From NCBI GenBank assembly GCA_046331175.1, contig JAXLRI010000004.1, forward strand, positions 620,001 through 684,000: a stretch of DNA of 64,000 nucleotides, written 5' to 3'. Origin of the DNA: JAWKIW01 sp046331175. Its GTDB lineage: Bacteria; Actinomycetota; Acidimicrobiia; Acidimicrobiales; Acidimicrobilacustridaceae. The notes beneath the pieces were generated by a model, which worked only from the letters and a program-made list of their open reading frames with translations, searched no databases and was not told where the DNA came from. The position numbers and the translations under genes are program-made. Below are positions 43,945-52,078 of the stretch, one piece after another; within the stretch, counting starts at the first letter, position 1, and each line of letters starts with the position of its first letter.

Positions 43945-44568
43945 TCACGGTGTGAGGATCGCCACGAGAAACTCGGAGGCGTGGGTGAAGGGGCGGAGGT
44001 CCCAGCTCTCGAGGAGGACGCCCGCGTCGAGCCCGGCGCGCTCGGCGTCGGCGAGGAACTCGTCGAAGTCGTACTCGCGTCCTGCCCCGAAGCCGACGGC
44101 GATCCGGCCCCCGGGACGTAGGTGGCGCCGGAACCGTTCGAGCACCGTGACCCGGGTGCTGGGCGCGAGGAACGGCATGACGTTGCCGGCGCAGACGATG
44201 GCATCGAACCCTTCGGTGATCCCGCGGGCCGGGAGGTCGAGCTCGGCCAGGTCACCGACGAGCCAGCGGGGGCCGGGGTGGTCCTGCTCGGCAGCGGCGA
44301 TGAGTACCGGATCGACGTCGACCCCGACCACCTCGTGGCCGGCCCGTGCGAGCGCCGAGCCCACCCGTCCCGGGCCGCATCCGGCGTCGAGGATGCGGGC
44401 GCGCCGAGCAACCATGGCGTCGACGAAGCGGGACTCGCCATCCAGGTCGTCACCGGCGGCGGCCATGGTCCGGAACCGCTCCACGTACCAGCTCGAGTGG
44501 TCGGGGTTCTCGCGGGTGATCTCGACCCACCGGCTGGGGTCGACCTCTTCGACGCCGGCGTCACTCAT
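43945..44568 (-). CDS. Class I SAM-dependent methyltransferase
   Basis: 207 residues with SAM motif I ILDAGCGPGRVGSALA, acidic loop VVGVDVDPVLI, and motif LRPGGRIAVGFG. Small-molecule type; the substrate is unknown. It lies 73 bases after the RIC gene and may be the last gene of that operon. A TehB-like link to the TDT transporter is possible by context only. Confidence 0.88.
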   Translation of the reverse strand: MSDAGVEEVDPSRWVEITRENPDHSSWYVERFRTMAAAGDDLDGESRFVDAMVARRARILDAGCGPGRVGSALARAGHEVVGVDVDPVLIAAAEQDHPGPRWLVGDLAELDLPARGITEGFDAIVCAGNVMPFLAPSTRVTVLERFRRHLRPGGRIAVGFGAGREYDFDEFLADAERAGLDAGVLLESWDLRPFTHASEFLVAILTP

Positions 44569-44641
44569 GCCTGCTCCTCCGTTGCGCAGGCCGGAACGCG
44601 TCGGGGGGTGGATCGGCAGTCGGTGCTGGCGACGGGTGCGG

Positions 44642-45352
44642 TCATGCCGGCTTCTCGGCTTCGAGCGCGATGACCGCGGGGAACAGCAGGTTGTTCTCCT
44701 TGTGGACGTGGAGGTGGGTGTCCGCTTCGAGCTCCTCCAGTCCGGTGTAGAGGGCCGTGTAGCTGGCGCACGCGTCGTCGGGGATGACGAAGCCGTCGGT
44801 CATGGCGCGCAGCCGCTCGAGGAGCTCGCCTGCCCGGTCGTGTTCGCGCAGCATGACCGAGATCGGGTTGCGCAACGTGCCGCAGTGGAACGTCGGGGCG
44901 GTGTCGGCGGCGGCGAGCTCACGGATCATGGGGAACAGGACCTGCTCCTCCTTGGCGAGGTGGGGTTCGAGATCGTCGCGCAGCTCGCCGTAGAGCCGCT
45001 GCACGTCGAGCAGCTCGGGGTGCCGGCCGCCGTGCACCTGCGCGACCTTGTCCGCCAGGGCGGTGAGCCGCGGGAGCTCGTCGTGGAGGTAGGCGTGGTG
45101 GGTGGCCTGGAGGTGGTCGACGAGCTCGGCCGGGCCGAAGGTGGCCCACGGCGCGATCTCGCCCCCGGGCGCGGCGTCGAGGGCGGTCGCTGTCTCGTCC
45201 ACATCGAGGCCCTGCGCAGCGCAGGCCTCGGCCAGGGTGCGTTGACCGCCGCAGCAGTAGTCGAGTGAGCGCCGCTCCAGCTCACGGGCCAGGGCGGGCC
45301 GTTGGGTCACGAGCTCGGCGAGGGTGATGGACGGGTCGATGGCGACGGGCAT
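44642..45352 (-). CDS. Iron-sulfur cluster repair di-iron protein (RIC/YtfE/ScdA)
   Basis: 236 residues. N-terminal ScdA_N domain with the Cys pair in RRSLDYCCGGQRTL, then a hemerythrin-type di-iron domain with ligands spread over HHAYLHDELPR, EPHLAKEEQVLFP, REHDRAGELLE and DTHLHVHKENNLLFP. RIC proteins repair Fe-S clusters damaged by nitric oxide or peroxide and may handle NO at the di-iron site. It starts 8 bases after ywiC, in an operon whose promoter carries the TTCTAGC palindrome. Confidence 0.93.
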   Translation of the reverse strand: MPVAIDPSITLAELVTQRPALARELERRSLDYCCGGQRTLAEACAAQGLDVDETATALDAAPGGEIAPWATFGPAELVDHLQATHHAYLHDELPRLTALADKVAQVHGGRHPELLDVQRLYGELRDDLEPHLAKEEQVLFPMIRELAAADTAPTFHCGTLRNPISVMLREHDRAGELLERLRAMTDGFVIPDDACASYTALYTGLEELEADTHLHVHKENNLLFPAVIALEAEKPA

Positions 45353-45360
45353 GGTTCTCC

Positions 45361-46194
45361 TTAGGTTCGGGCGAGAGCGAGGCCGGCCGCGATTACCACG
45401 GCGAGGCCGAACACGAGCTGCTGCACGCCGACGATCACGGCCCGAGGGGGATGGGTCCGAGCGAGCGCCAACTGGACCGTCGCGAGCGCGACGACCGCAC
45501 CGGCGGCCACGGGCGGCAGCCATCCGAGAACGAACCCGACAACCACGAGAGCCACCGCGGCGGCCTGGGCCAGGTCTTGGGCCCATCGCCGGTGGGCCTG
45601 GTGCTTCACCCGGCGAAGTTGGAAGCGGACGAACGGCAGCGACGCGACCGCCCGGGCGACGATCACCAGCCACGCCCCGGCGGCGAGGACGGCCCCGCCG
45701 TCCGCGGCGAGCACGATCGCGGCGGCGACCGCACCGATACCGAACGTGCCGGCCAGCTCGGGGACGAGGCGGCGGCTCCGGCTGCGCATGTCGAACCAGA
45801 GCTCGACGGAGATCAACGGGACGGCCGCGAGGAGCGGGATCCAGAACGGACCCGACGCGGTCGCCGCGGCGACGCCCAGCAGCGCGACGAGCGCGGCGAT
45901 CTCGACGGCGGCGACGAGCGCCGCGACGCGTGTGCGGTGCAGGCTGCGGTGGCGCCACGAGTCGACGAGTACGACCTTGGCCGGGGTCCGGGCCACGAAC
46001 GCGAGCATGGCGGCGGCGCCGATCGCGACGCCGGCCCAGCTCGGCGCCACGATGACACCGAGTAGCACGGGTTCGAAGGTGAGGCCCCACCCGCCGTGCT
46101 CGGAGGGCACGGCGACCGTCCGCCACAGGGGCCGCGGCTTTGCCGTCACCGGCGCGGACGCCGGCGAACCGACCGACGCGCTCGTCACGCTCAC
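45361..46194 (-). CDS. YwiC-like membrane protein
   Basis: 277 residues, mostly membrane helices. The conserved N-terminal segment VPSEHGGWGLTFEPVLLGV and RTPAKVVLVDSWR identify the YwiC-like family. In Bacillus subtilis ywiC is close to the anaerobic nitrate respiration genes, which agrees with this context; its biochemical role is unknown. GTG 46194 overlaps the ferredoxin stop (GTGA). Confidence 0.87.
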   Translation of the reverse strand: MSVTSASVGSPASAPVTAKPRPLWRTVAVPSEHGGWGLTFEPVLLGVIVAPSWAGVAIGAAAMLAFVARTPAKVVLVDSWRHRSLHRTRVAALVAAVEIAALVALLGVAAATASGPFWIPLLAAVPLISVELWFDMRSRSRRLVPELAGTFGIGAVAAAIVLAADGGAVLAAGAWLVIVARAVASLPFVRFQLRRVKHQAHRRWAQDLAQAAAVALVVVGFVLGWLPPVAAGAVVALATVQLALARTHPPRAVIVGVQQLVFGLAVVIAAGLALART

Positions 46195-46421
46195 CGATGC
46201 CCGTCCGTCGGTTGTGTCGGACCTGGGGCGTCGGCCAGCACGGAGATGGCCCGGGTGGGGCACGCACTCGCACCCAACGCGGCGTCGCGCTCGAGCTCGG
46301 GGGGTACCTGCAACAGGTGGAGGTCGAGATAGCCCTCGCCGTCGAGCTGGTACACGGCCGACGCGAAGTGTCGGCAGGCGCCGTTGCCCACGCACAGGCC
46401 CGGATGCACCTTGATCCTCAC
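46191..46421 (-). CDS. [3Fe-4S]-type ferredoxin
   Basis: 76 residues with the single-cluster motif CVGNGACRHFASAVY and a distant CPTRAI; the missing second Cys in the first set is the mark of [3Fe-4S] ferredoxins that usually feed cytochromes P450 in Actinobacteria. Here the P450 is 13 kb away, so a different partner is likely. GTG 46421 gives the usual N-terminus RIKVHPGLC. Confidence 0.87.
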   Translation of the reverse strand: MRIKVHPGLCVGNGACRHFASAVYQLDGEGYLDLHLLQVPPELERDAALGASACPTRAISVLADAPGPTQPTDGHR

Positions 46422-46479
46422 GCCGCCCCCTCGGATCGCGGGTACGGACGTGCCCGAGCCGCGCACGCCATTCGGGCGG

Positions 46480-46797
46480 TCATGCCCCCTCGTTTCGGCT
46501 GTAGTGCAAGACCGCGCCCATCATCCCGCCGAACCCGGGGCCACCCCAGAACGCGGTGAAGGCGCCGACGCCGAGGGCAGCCCCGATTCCCATGCCGACG
46601 GCCAGGGTCATGCCGCCAAGGAGCACGAACACGGCGACGAACCCGACGAGCGAACCCTTGACGAACGCCCCGACGAGCCCGGCGTCCTCACTCGTAGCGA
46701 CCGGTGCCTCGCTCGGCCGCTGCGCCGGTGGTGCGATCGCCACCGGCGACGCGACGCCGTGGCCTTGGTCCAATCCAGGACGTTCCATGGTTCTCAC
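46480..46797 (-). CDS. Glycine-rich membrane protein, function unknown
   Basis: 105 residues: a Pro/Ala-rich head and two Gly-rich hydrophobic helices (GSLVGFVAVFVLLGGMTLAVG; GIGAALGVGAFTAFWGG) with a short C-terminus. No family recognised. GTG 46797 has GAGGAGG 5 bases upstream. First gene of the fd-ywiC-ric operon, directly behind the TTCTAGC palindrome. Confidence 0.75.
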   Translation of the reverse strand: MRTMERPGLDQGHGVASPVAIAPPAQRPSEAPVATSEDAGLVGAFVKGSLVGFVAVFVLLGGMTLAVGMGIGAALGVGAFTAFWGGPGFGGMMGAVLHYSRNEGA

Positions 46798-46815
46798 GTC
46801 GGCCTCCTCTATTTA

Positions 46816-46833
46816 TTCTAGCTAATGCTAGAA
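46816..46833. promoter_or_regulatory. TTCTAGC palindrome, copy 1 (perfect)
   Basis: TTCTAGC, TAAT, GCTAGAA: a perfect 18-base palindrome. On the minus strand its edge forms TAGAAT, a good -10 for the membrane protein-ferredoxin-ywiC-ric operon, so a bound protein would block the promoter. Similar sites lie at 50056 and 54392. Confidence 0.72.
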
Positions 46834-46884
46834 CTATATCGAAGAGGGCCCCCGTTGTCAGCCCAGGTGTCGTTTCGGGCAACG

Positions 46885-47334
46885 TCAGGGATCCGGGCAG
46901 GGCAGGTGGGGAGAGGGCTGCCAGTCGAGATCGAGGAGCTTGCGGGCGAGCACTGCGGCGATCTGCGCAGCGTGGGTCTTTGCGAGGGCGGCGTTCGGGC
47001 CGGTCCAGCGGCGATCGATGGCGTCGACCCACAGCGCGTACCACCGGTCGAAGTGCTCGGCCCGGAAGGGCTCGATGTCGTGGACGTGGCGATGAGCGTT
47101 GAGGATCGCGCCGGCGTAGCCGGGCTGGCTGAGCAGCACGCGGCACCAGTAGTCGATGAGCTTGGGGATGTGCAGCGCCCAGTCGACCTCGGCCACCTCA
47201 CCGAACACCGGTTCCAGGAGATCGTCGAAGACGATCTCGCGGTAGAAGGCGACGACGAGGTCGTGGATGTCTGACCTCGTCTCGAGGTCGTGAGCGGTCG
47301 GGTCGGGATGGGCGACGGGGTCGGCGACGGTCAT
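46885..47334 (-). CDS. Group III truncated haemoglobin
   Basis: 149 residues. Helix patterns IHDLVVAFYREIVFDDLLEP, DYWCRVLLSQPGY and HRHVHDIEPFRAEHFDRWYAL match group III truncated haemoglobins. Such proteins bind O2 or NO; roles in NO dioxygenation are proposed. The ATG overlaps the NuoF-like gene stop by four bases (ATGA), so the two are translationally coupled. Confidence 0.9.
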   Translation of the reverse strand: MTVADPVAHPDPTAHDLETRSDIHDLVVAFYREIVFDDLLEPVFGEVAEVDWALHIPKLIDYWCRVLLSQPGYAGAILNAHRHVHDIEPFRAEHFDRWYALWVDAIDRRWTGPNAALAKTHAAQIAAVLARKLLDLDWQPSPHLPCPDP

Positions 47335-48728
47335 GGTTCGTAGGTCCAGTCGGGCCGCTTGTGGTCCTGGCGGGTGTCGTAGGTGACGACCCCGTCGGCG
47401 AGGTCGGTGACCTTCGGCGTCGGGAGGGCTCGGCGCGGTGATCGGCATGCGCCTTCGAGATGGGCGGCGACGTCGTCGGGGAAGGCGCGCAGGACGCTCG
47501 CCACGACGATGCGTTCCTGGACGGGCAGGTAGCAGCGGTTGGCGTCGGTGACGATGCGGAGGCGTTCCTCGATGCGACCGAGATCCGCGTCCTGACCAGT
47601 TCCGGTGCGGATGCGGTCCAGTGCGGCGGTGATGTCGCCGGTGCCGAGCTTGCACGGGGGGCACTGGCCGCACGACTCGACGTACAAGAAGCGTGACAGC
47701 ATGGCCGCGACCTCAACCATGCAGGTGCCGTCGTCGTAGACGATGAACCCGCCAGCGCCGAGTCCGGATCCCACGGCTTCCATCGCCTCGTAGCTGAGCG
47801 GCGTGTCGAGCAGCTCGGCGGTGAGCACCGCGTTCGCGACCCCGGGGAACACCGCCTTGATCTTGCGCCCCGGGCGGGGTCCTCCACACGCGTCCAGCAC
47901 CGCACGCAACGGCGTGCCCATCGGGACCTCGAGCACCGCGGGCCGCGTGATGTCGCCGACGATCGTGCACAGCATCGTGCCCGGTGACGCCGGAGTACCG
48001 TCGTATCGGAACGCGTCGGCGCCGTGGGCGAGGATCCAGGCGCACTGGGCGAGGGTCTCGACGTTGTTCACCAGCGTCGGGTTGGCGGAGTGCCCGCCCG
48101 GATCGGCGGCGTCGGGATCATGGGCCTGCCAACCGAGCTGGGGCGCGGTGGCGAACAGTCCGTGGAGGTAGGGCGGCAACCAGCGGGGCAGCGGTTCGTT
48201 GCCTTCGATCACCTCGAGCAACGCCTTCTCCTCACCGAAGAGGTACTCCTCGGGTCCGGTCACCACGGTGACCTCGATGCCGGCGAGCCAACCGGCGTCG
48301 TCGATCTCGGCGAGCGCCCGGCGGAGGGCCGCGAGCTCGGGTTCGAAGCTGGCCTTCAGCGCGATGAACGCGTGGCGGGCGCCGACCGCTTCGGCGGCGA
48401 TCAGCAGACCTTCGAGCACCGCGTAGGGGTTGGCGCGCATGAGGGCGCGGTCCTTGAACGTGCCCGGCTCGCCCTCGGCCCCGTTGGCCACGGCGTAACG
48501 GGCGCCGGGCCCGCCATCGGCAACCGAACGCCATTTGACCGCGGCCGGGAACCCCGCGCCGCCGCGCCCGCGCAACCCAGCCGCGCCGATCTCGGCGATG
48601 GTCTCGGCCGCGCCGATGTGGCGCGCTCCGACCAAGCCGGCGCCGCCACCGTGGTCGAGGTACACGCCGAGCGACTGGAACGGCGTCGCCGGCAACAGCC
48701 GACGGTCCTCACTCACGACCGCACCCAT
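47331..48728 (-). CDS. Stand-alone NuoF-like NADH:acceptor oxidoreductase
   Basis: 465 residues. FMN/NADH-binding GLRGRGGAGFPAAVKW, GEEKALLEVIEG and the C-terminal [4Fe-4S] motif ESCGQCPPCKLGT with a later Cys (NRCYLP) define the complex I 51-kDa family. No NuoE/NuoG or hydrogenase genes are near, so it is not part of complex I; with the coupled truncated haemoglobin it may act as an NADH-dependent reductase. A GTG downstream (48716) is an alternative start; no strong Shine-Dalgarno. Confidence 0.9.
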   Translation of the reverse strand: MGAVVSEDRRLLPATPFQSLGVYLDHGGGAGLVGARHIGAAETIAEIGAAGLRGRGGAGFPAAVKWRSVADGGPGARYAVANGAEGEPGTFKDRALMRANPYAVLEGLLIAAEAVGARHAFIALKASFEPELAALRRALAEIDDAGWLAGIEVTVVTGPEEYLFGEEKALLEVIEGNEPLPRWLPPYLHGLFATAPQLGWQAHDPDAADPGGHSANPTLVNNVETLAQCAWILAHGADAFRYDGTPASPGTMLCTIVGDITRPAVLEVPMGTPLRAVLDACGGPRPGRKIKAVFPGVANAVLTAELLDTPLSYEAMEAVGSGLGAGGFIVYDDGTCMVEVAAMLSRFLYVESCGQCPPCKLGTGDITAALDRIRTGTGQDADLGRIEERLRIVTDANRCYLPVQERIVVASVLRAFPDDVAAHLEGACRSPRRALPTPKVTDLADGVVTYDTRQDHKRPDWTYEP

Positions 48729-48746
48729 CCACCCGCCAAACAGTTT

Positions 48747-48764
48747 TTCGACACGCTGCTAGAA
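48747..48764. promoter_or_regulatory. TTCTAGC-type site, degenerate copy
   Basis: One good half (GCTAGAA, 48758-48764) and a poor left half (TTCGACA). It lies between the divergent nuoF-like and small membrane protein genes, matching the placement of the three better sites. Confidence 0.35.
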
Positions 48765-48822
48765 CAATTAGAGTCGGAGGTCCCGACGGGCCTCGGCCCG
48801 TCCCCTCTCCGCGAAGGACGCG

Positions 48823-48978
48823 ATGACCGAGACATCCCCGAGTCGGGCGCCGCGACGGCCCCGAGCCACCGACGAGGAGCGACCGCGGCACCCGACGGGC
48901 CAGGCGGTCTGGTTGCTCGTCGGCGTCACGGTCCTGATCGTGGCACTGGCCGTGCTCAGCTCGTACGGACGGATCTGA
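48823..48978 (+). CDS. Small single-helix membrane protein (51 residues)
   Basis: Short frame starting at ATG 48823 with GAAGGA upstream: a basic and proline-rich head (SRAPRRPRATDEERPRHP) followed by one membrane helix (AVWLLVGVTVLIVALAVLSS) and YGRI. It is divergent from the nuoF-like gene and convergent with the SufR-like gene. No family recognised; the composition and Shine-Dalgarno support a real gene. Confidence 0.6.
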   Translation: MTETSPSRAPRRPRATDEERPRHPTGQAVWLLVGVTVLIVALAVLSSYGRI

Positions 48979-49031
48979 ACGACGCCCGATCGACCGCGCC
49001 CACCCGCAGCGAGGGTCTGACCCGGAGCCGA

Positions 49032-49685
49032 TCACGCCACCGGCTCGAGGTGGCACCGCAGCCGACAGTGGGCCCGGCGGGGATCCTTCGGGACCAACTC
49101 GTCGACCTCGAGACCGTCGATGCCCTCGGCGATCCCATAGGCCATCCCCAAGTGCAGCTCGCAGACCGTGTCGGGATCGGCCAGAGCGGTGGACTCGAAC
49201 GGGCAGGTCCGCAGGGTGATGTCGACCGCGGTGTCCCGCTGTCGCACCGTGGGATCGAAGCCGTGGCGCGCCATCTGATCGACGAGGTTCGACACCGGAT
49301 CATCGATCTCCGTGCCGCCGAGCCGCTGGCGACGACCCGCACGCCGACCCACCTCAACCGGGGTGTCGCCGGTGCGAACCATCTCCGCCAACCACAACGA
49401 CAGCCGCTCGTAGGGACCCGTCACCCCCCAACGGCTCTCCGTGGCGGGATCGAGCACGTAGACCAGGCGCGGTCGCCCGCGCCCGCCGCTCGCCGCCGTC
49501 TCTTCGACCACCAGGCCGGCTTCGACGAGCTTGGCGAGGTGCTGACGGATGGCGTTGTGGTTCAGCCCGAAGTGCGCGGTGAGCTCCGCGACATCTACCG
49601 GTGCCGCGGCGTCCGCGACGTAGCGGAACACCTGGTGGCGTGTCGGATCCCCAAGCGCGCGGGCCTGTTGCTGCAGCGTCGTCAT
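49032..49685 (-). CDS. SufR-like Fe-S-sensing transcriptional regulator (ArsR-type HTH)
   Basis: 217 residues. N-terminal winged helix (ALGDPTRHQVFRYVADAAA; AELTAHFGLNHNAIRQHLAKL) and a C-terminal sensor domain with Cys161, Cys175, Cys207 and Cys211 (TCPFEST, TVCELHLG, HCRLRCHL). This matches SufR-type repressors that hold a [4Fe-4S] or [2Fe-2S] cluster; four cysteines are here against the three typical of cyanobacterial SufR. It overlaps the ACP-like gene by four bases and is expressed from a promoter carrying the TTCTAGC palindrome: the likely regulator of this whole region. Confidence 0.82.
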   Translation of the reverse strand: MTTLQQQARALGDPTRHQVFRYVADAAAPVDVAELTAHFGLNHNAIRQHLAKLVEAGLVVEETAASGGRGRPRLVYVLDPATESRWGVTGPYERLSLWLAEMVRTGDTPVEVGRRAGRRQRLGGTEIDDPVSNLVDQMARHGFDPTVRQRDTAVDITLRTCPFESTALADPDTVCELHLGMAYGIAEGIDGLEVDELVPKDPRRAHCRLRCHLEPVA

Positions 49686-50008
49686 GTCGGACCCCCTTGC
49701 CCGGTCGGATCTCCATTCTCGCCTGCCCGGGCCCAATGCCGAGCGAAGACGGTTGCCAGGGCACCCACGGTCCGCGCCGACCCGAGCTCATCGAGATCGA
49801 TCTCGCCGAGGCTGCGTTCGCCGTACTCCTCCGCGACGACGTCGCCCAGATCGAACAGGGCGAGATCGGTGTCGACGCCGAGGTGAGCCAGCAGCGTGTC
49901 CGGACCGATATCGACCAGGTCTGTCGAGCTCGCCAAGACGGCGACCAGGAGGTCGATGATCTCGTCGACGGTCAGGTCGTCGCGCTGTTGGTGTGTCTCA
50001 GCCGGCAT
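49682..50008 (-). CDS. Acyl-carrier-protein-like protein, Ser replaced by Thr
   Basis: 108 residues predicted helical, with ACP-like order: TVDEIIDLLVAVLASSTDL, then LGVDTDLALFDLGDVVAEEY and TVGALATVFARHW. The usual phosphopantetheine attachment motif DSL reads DTD here, so it is probably not a normal carrier. GAGGATGGAAG precedes ATG 50008. It is cotranslated with the SufR-like regulator, suggesting a signalling or scaffold role; that is inference. Confidence 0.65.
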   Translation of the reverse strand: MPAETHQQRDDLTVDEIIDLLVAVLASSTDLVDIGPDTLLAHLGVDTDLALFDLGDVVAEEYGERSLGEIDLDELGSARTVGALATVFARHWARAGENGDPTGQGGPT

Positions 50009-50055
50009 CTTCCATCCTCGAACACCAGGGGTGACAGGTAAGCCACGACGTATTA

Positions 50056-50073
50056 TTCTAGCTCTCACTAGAG
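50056..50073. promoter_or_regulatory. TTCTAGC palindrome, copy 2
   Basis: TTCTAGC, TCTC, ACTAGAG (5 of 7 in the right arm). Situated between the divergent ACP/SufR-like and HMA-like genes; the left edge forms a TAGAAT -10 on the minus strand, as in copy 1. Confidence 0.65.
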
Positions 50074-50090
50074 ATTTCAAGGGAGGCGTC

Positions 50091-50429
50091 ATGGGACAAC
50101 CCGGCCAGGCAGCCACCAGCCCCACCCGCAGCCTGCTCACCATCGACCTCGACTGTCCCTGGTGTCTCAACGCGACCATCGAGGCCCTCCGAGCCGACCC
50201 CCACGTGATGCTGGTCGAGGCCCACAGCGCGAAGGGATGCCTCGAGGTCACCCACACCGGGGCGGTCGACGGCGTCCTGCGCACCATCAACGGCATCGGC
50301 CACACCATCGAGGTGGCCTCCAACGGCGAGGCCGTGATGGCTCCCGCCACGGTGCATGTCGAGGCCTCCTGCCAGCGTCACAACACACCCGCCATCACCC
50401 GCATCACCATCGGACAGCCCGCGCCGTGA
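50091..50429 (+). CDS. HMA-like protein with CPWC motif
   Basis: 112 residues. LLTIDLDCPWCLNATIEAL places CxxC (Cys22, Cys25) at the metal site of a heavy-metal-associated fold; the rest (VLRTINGIGHTIEV) fits a beta-alpha-beta-beta-alpha-beta pattern. It ends in a His/Cys stretch (EASCQRHNTP). It may carry copper or another thiophilic metal, or act as a redox protein. GGGAGG lies 7 bases before the ATG. First gene of a rightward run of closely packed genes. Confidence 0.7.
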   Translation: MGQPGQAATSPTRSLLTIDLDCPWCLNATIEALRADPHVMLVEAHSAKGCLEVTHTGAVDGVLRTINGIGHTIEVASNGEAVMAPATVHVEASCQRHNTPAITRITIGQPAP

Positions 50430-50481
50430 CGACGACACCGCGTTCCCGCCACCGCCCGCCAACCCGGCGCGGCTCTGACCA

Positions 50482-51753
50482 GTGACAGCGCTTCGCGACA
50501 GCGCGGGCGTCACCCCGACGCGGACACCCGAGCGGGCCAGGGACCAGCAGGCCCGACGGGTCGCGATCGTCCACCACCAGACCCGACCCACCCTGGCCAT
50601 CGCGGCGGCCTTCACCGCGGTCGCAGGGGTCGCAGTCGTGGTCCCCCACCGCACCGGGCTGTGGTTGCCGCTCCACCTCTTCCTCGTCGGCAGCTTGCTC
50701 ATGGCCATCTCCGGCGCAACCCAATACCTCGCCGTCACCTGGTCTGCCGCCCCGCCACCCTCGGGCGCGTTGGTCGGGACCCAGCGAGTGCTGCTGGCCG
50801 CAGGAGTGCTCGGATTGGGCGTCGGGCGGGAGCTCGACGCGTCACCCGCGTTGCTCGGCGCCGCCGGGCTCGCGGTGATCACCGCGCTCGCGCTGCTGGG
50901 GGTCTCGTTGCTGCGCATCCGCTCGACCGGCAAGCTCGACCGGTTCCGGCCGGCCATCGATGGCTATCTCATCGCCGTGGGCTTCGGGCTCGTCGGCTGC
51001 GCAGCCGGGATCGTGATGGCGTCGGGCATCGCCGCCAGCCGAGCCGACGAGCTACGAACGGCACACCTCACCGCCAACCTGCTCGGCCTCGTCGGCCTGG
51101 TCATCGCGGCAACGCTGCCCTACATGGCCGCCACGCAGGTCCGGGCGAAGATGGCTCGTCGGGCCACACCACGCGCCCTGCGATCCGCCACCGGCCTGCT
51201 GACGGCAGCGACCATGCTCGCGTGTGCAGGTGTGCTGGGAGACTGGCCGCCGGTCGCGGCGCTCGGTTTCGGGCTCTACCTCGTCGGCATCGCCGCCGCC
51301 GTGTCGCTCTGCCCCCGGATCGGGCTCCGTCAGCTGCGCTGGGCCGGTCCCCGGCTCGGGTTCCTCGCGATGGGCGTGCTCTGGTGGGCGGTGACGACCG
51401 CGGCCCTGGCCGTGACCGCGGCGCCGGGTCGAGCCCCGTCGACCGCGCTGCTCCTGGCGCTGGTGATCGGTGGGTACGCGCAGATCCTGGCCGGGTCGCT
51501 CGCCTACCTCGCACCGGTGCTGCGCGGCGGGGGGCACCTGCGCCTCACGGCCGGCTTCAGATTGACCCGCTCACCCCTGGCGCTGGTCGCCGCCAACGCC
51601 GCCGCGCTGGGGGCGCTCACCGGGTCCGCGGTGGTCACGACCGTCGGCCTCGCGGTCTGGCTCGCCGACACGGCGGTGCGGGCTGGCCTGCTGATCACGG
51701 CCTCCGAAGCCGAACCATCCGTTGTCGAACCCGCCGGTGGCACCCATGCGTGA
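50482..51753 (+). CDS. Polytopic membrane protein, NnrS- or haem-copper-oxidase-like, role unknown
   Basis: 423 residues with about twelve hydrophobic helices. Conserved-looking histidines sit in LPLHLFLVGSLLMAISGATQ and TAHLTANLLGLVGLVIAATL, and the segment GYAQILAGSLAYLAPVLRGGG resembles NnrS or the membrane part of actinobacterial copper nitrite reductases. That reading is tentative. GTG 50482 is used. Its context with Fe-S repair and haemoglobins would suit a haem or NO-related function. Confidence 0.6.
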   Translation: MTALRDSAGVTPTRTPERARDQQARRVAIVHHQTRPTLAIAAAFTAVAGVAVVVPHRTGLWLPLHLFLVGSLLMAISGATQYLAVTWSAAPPPSGALVGTQRVLLAAGVLGLGVGRELDASPALLGAAGLAVITALALLGVSLLRIRSTGKLDRFRPAIDGYLIAVGFGLVGCAAGIVMASGIAASRADELRTAHLTANLLGLVGLVIAATLPYMAATQVRAKMARRATPRALRSATGLLTAATMLACAGVLGDWPPVAALGFGLYLVGIAAAVSLCPRIGLRQLRWAGPRLGFLAMGVLWWAVTTAALAVTAAPGRAPSTALLLALVIGGYAQILAGSLAYLAPVLRGGGHLRLTAGFRLTRSPLALVAANAAALGALTGSAVVTTVGLAVWLADTAVRAGLLITASEAEPSVVEPAGGTHA

Positions 51754-52078
51754 AGCGATGGAAACAGTGCTCGACGCCAGCAGTCGGCTGCGGACTGCGG
51801 GCTTCACCACCGATCTATCGGCCGCGCCGCACGGCCGCCTGCGTTGCTCGGCATGTGGGGCGATCGTCGACGCCGCCGGCTCGACCGTGGTCGACATCGT
51901 TCGCTACGAAGGCGAGTCCAATCCCGAGGACGAAGCGATACTCATCGCCCTCATCGCTGCGTGTGGCCACCGCGGACTGTTCGGCTGCGCCTACGGGCAG
52001 ACCATCAGCGCCGAGAACGCCGACGTCCTCCGAGCGCTCCCCGTCCCCCCCATTGCTCACACAGGTCCGAGTCGGTGA
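51746..52078 (+). CDS. Small zinc-ribbon-like protein, function unknown
   Basis: 110 residues. The middle reads GRLRCSACGAIVD and a later AACGHRGLFGCAYG gives a second Cys/His set, suggesting a metal-bound fold; the acidic segment YEGESNPEDEAILIALIA is characteristic of a widespread unnamed family. ATG 51746 overlaps the preceding gene by eight bases. Confidence 0.7.
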   Translation: MREAMETVLDASSRLRTAGFTTDLSAAPHGRLRCSACGAIVDAAGSTVVDIVRYEGESNPEDEAILIALIAACGHRGLFGCAYGQTISAENADVLRALPVPPIAHTGPSR

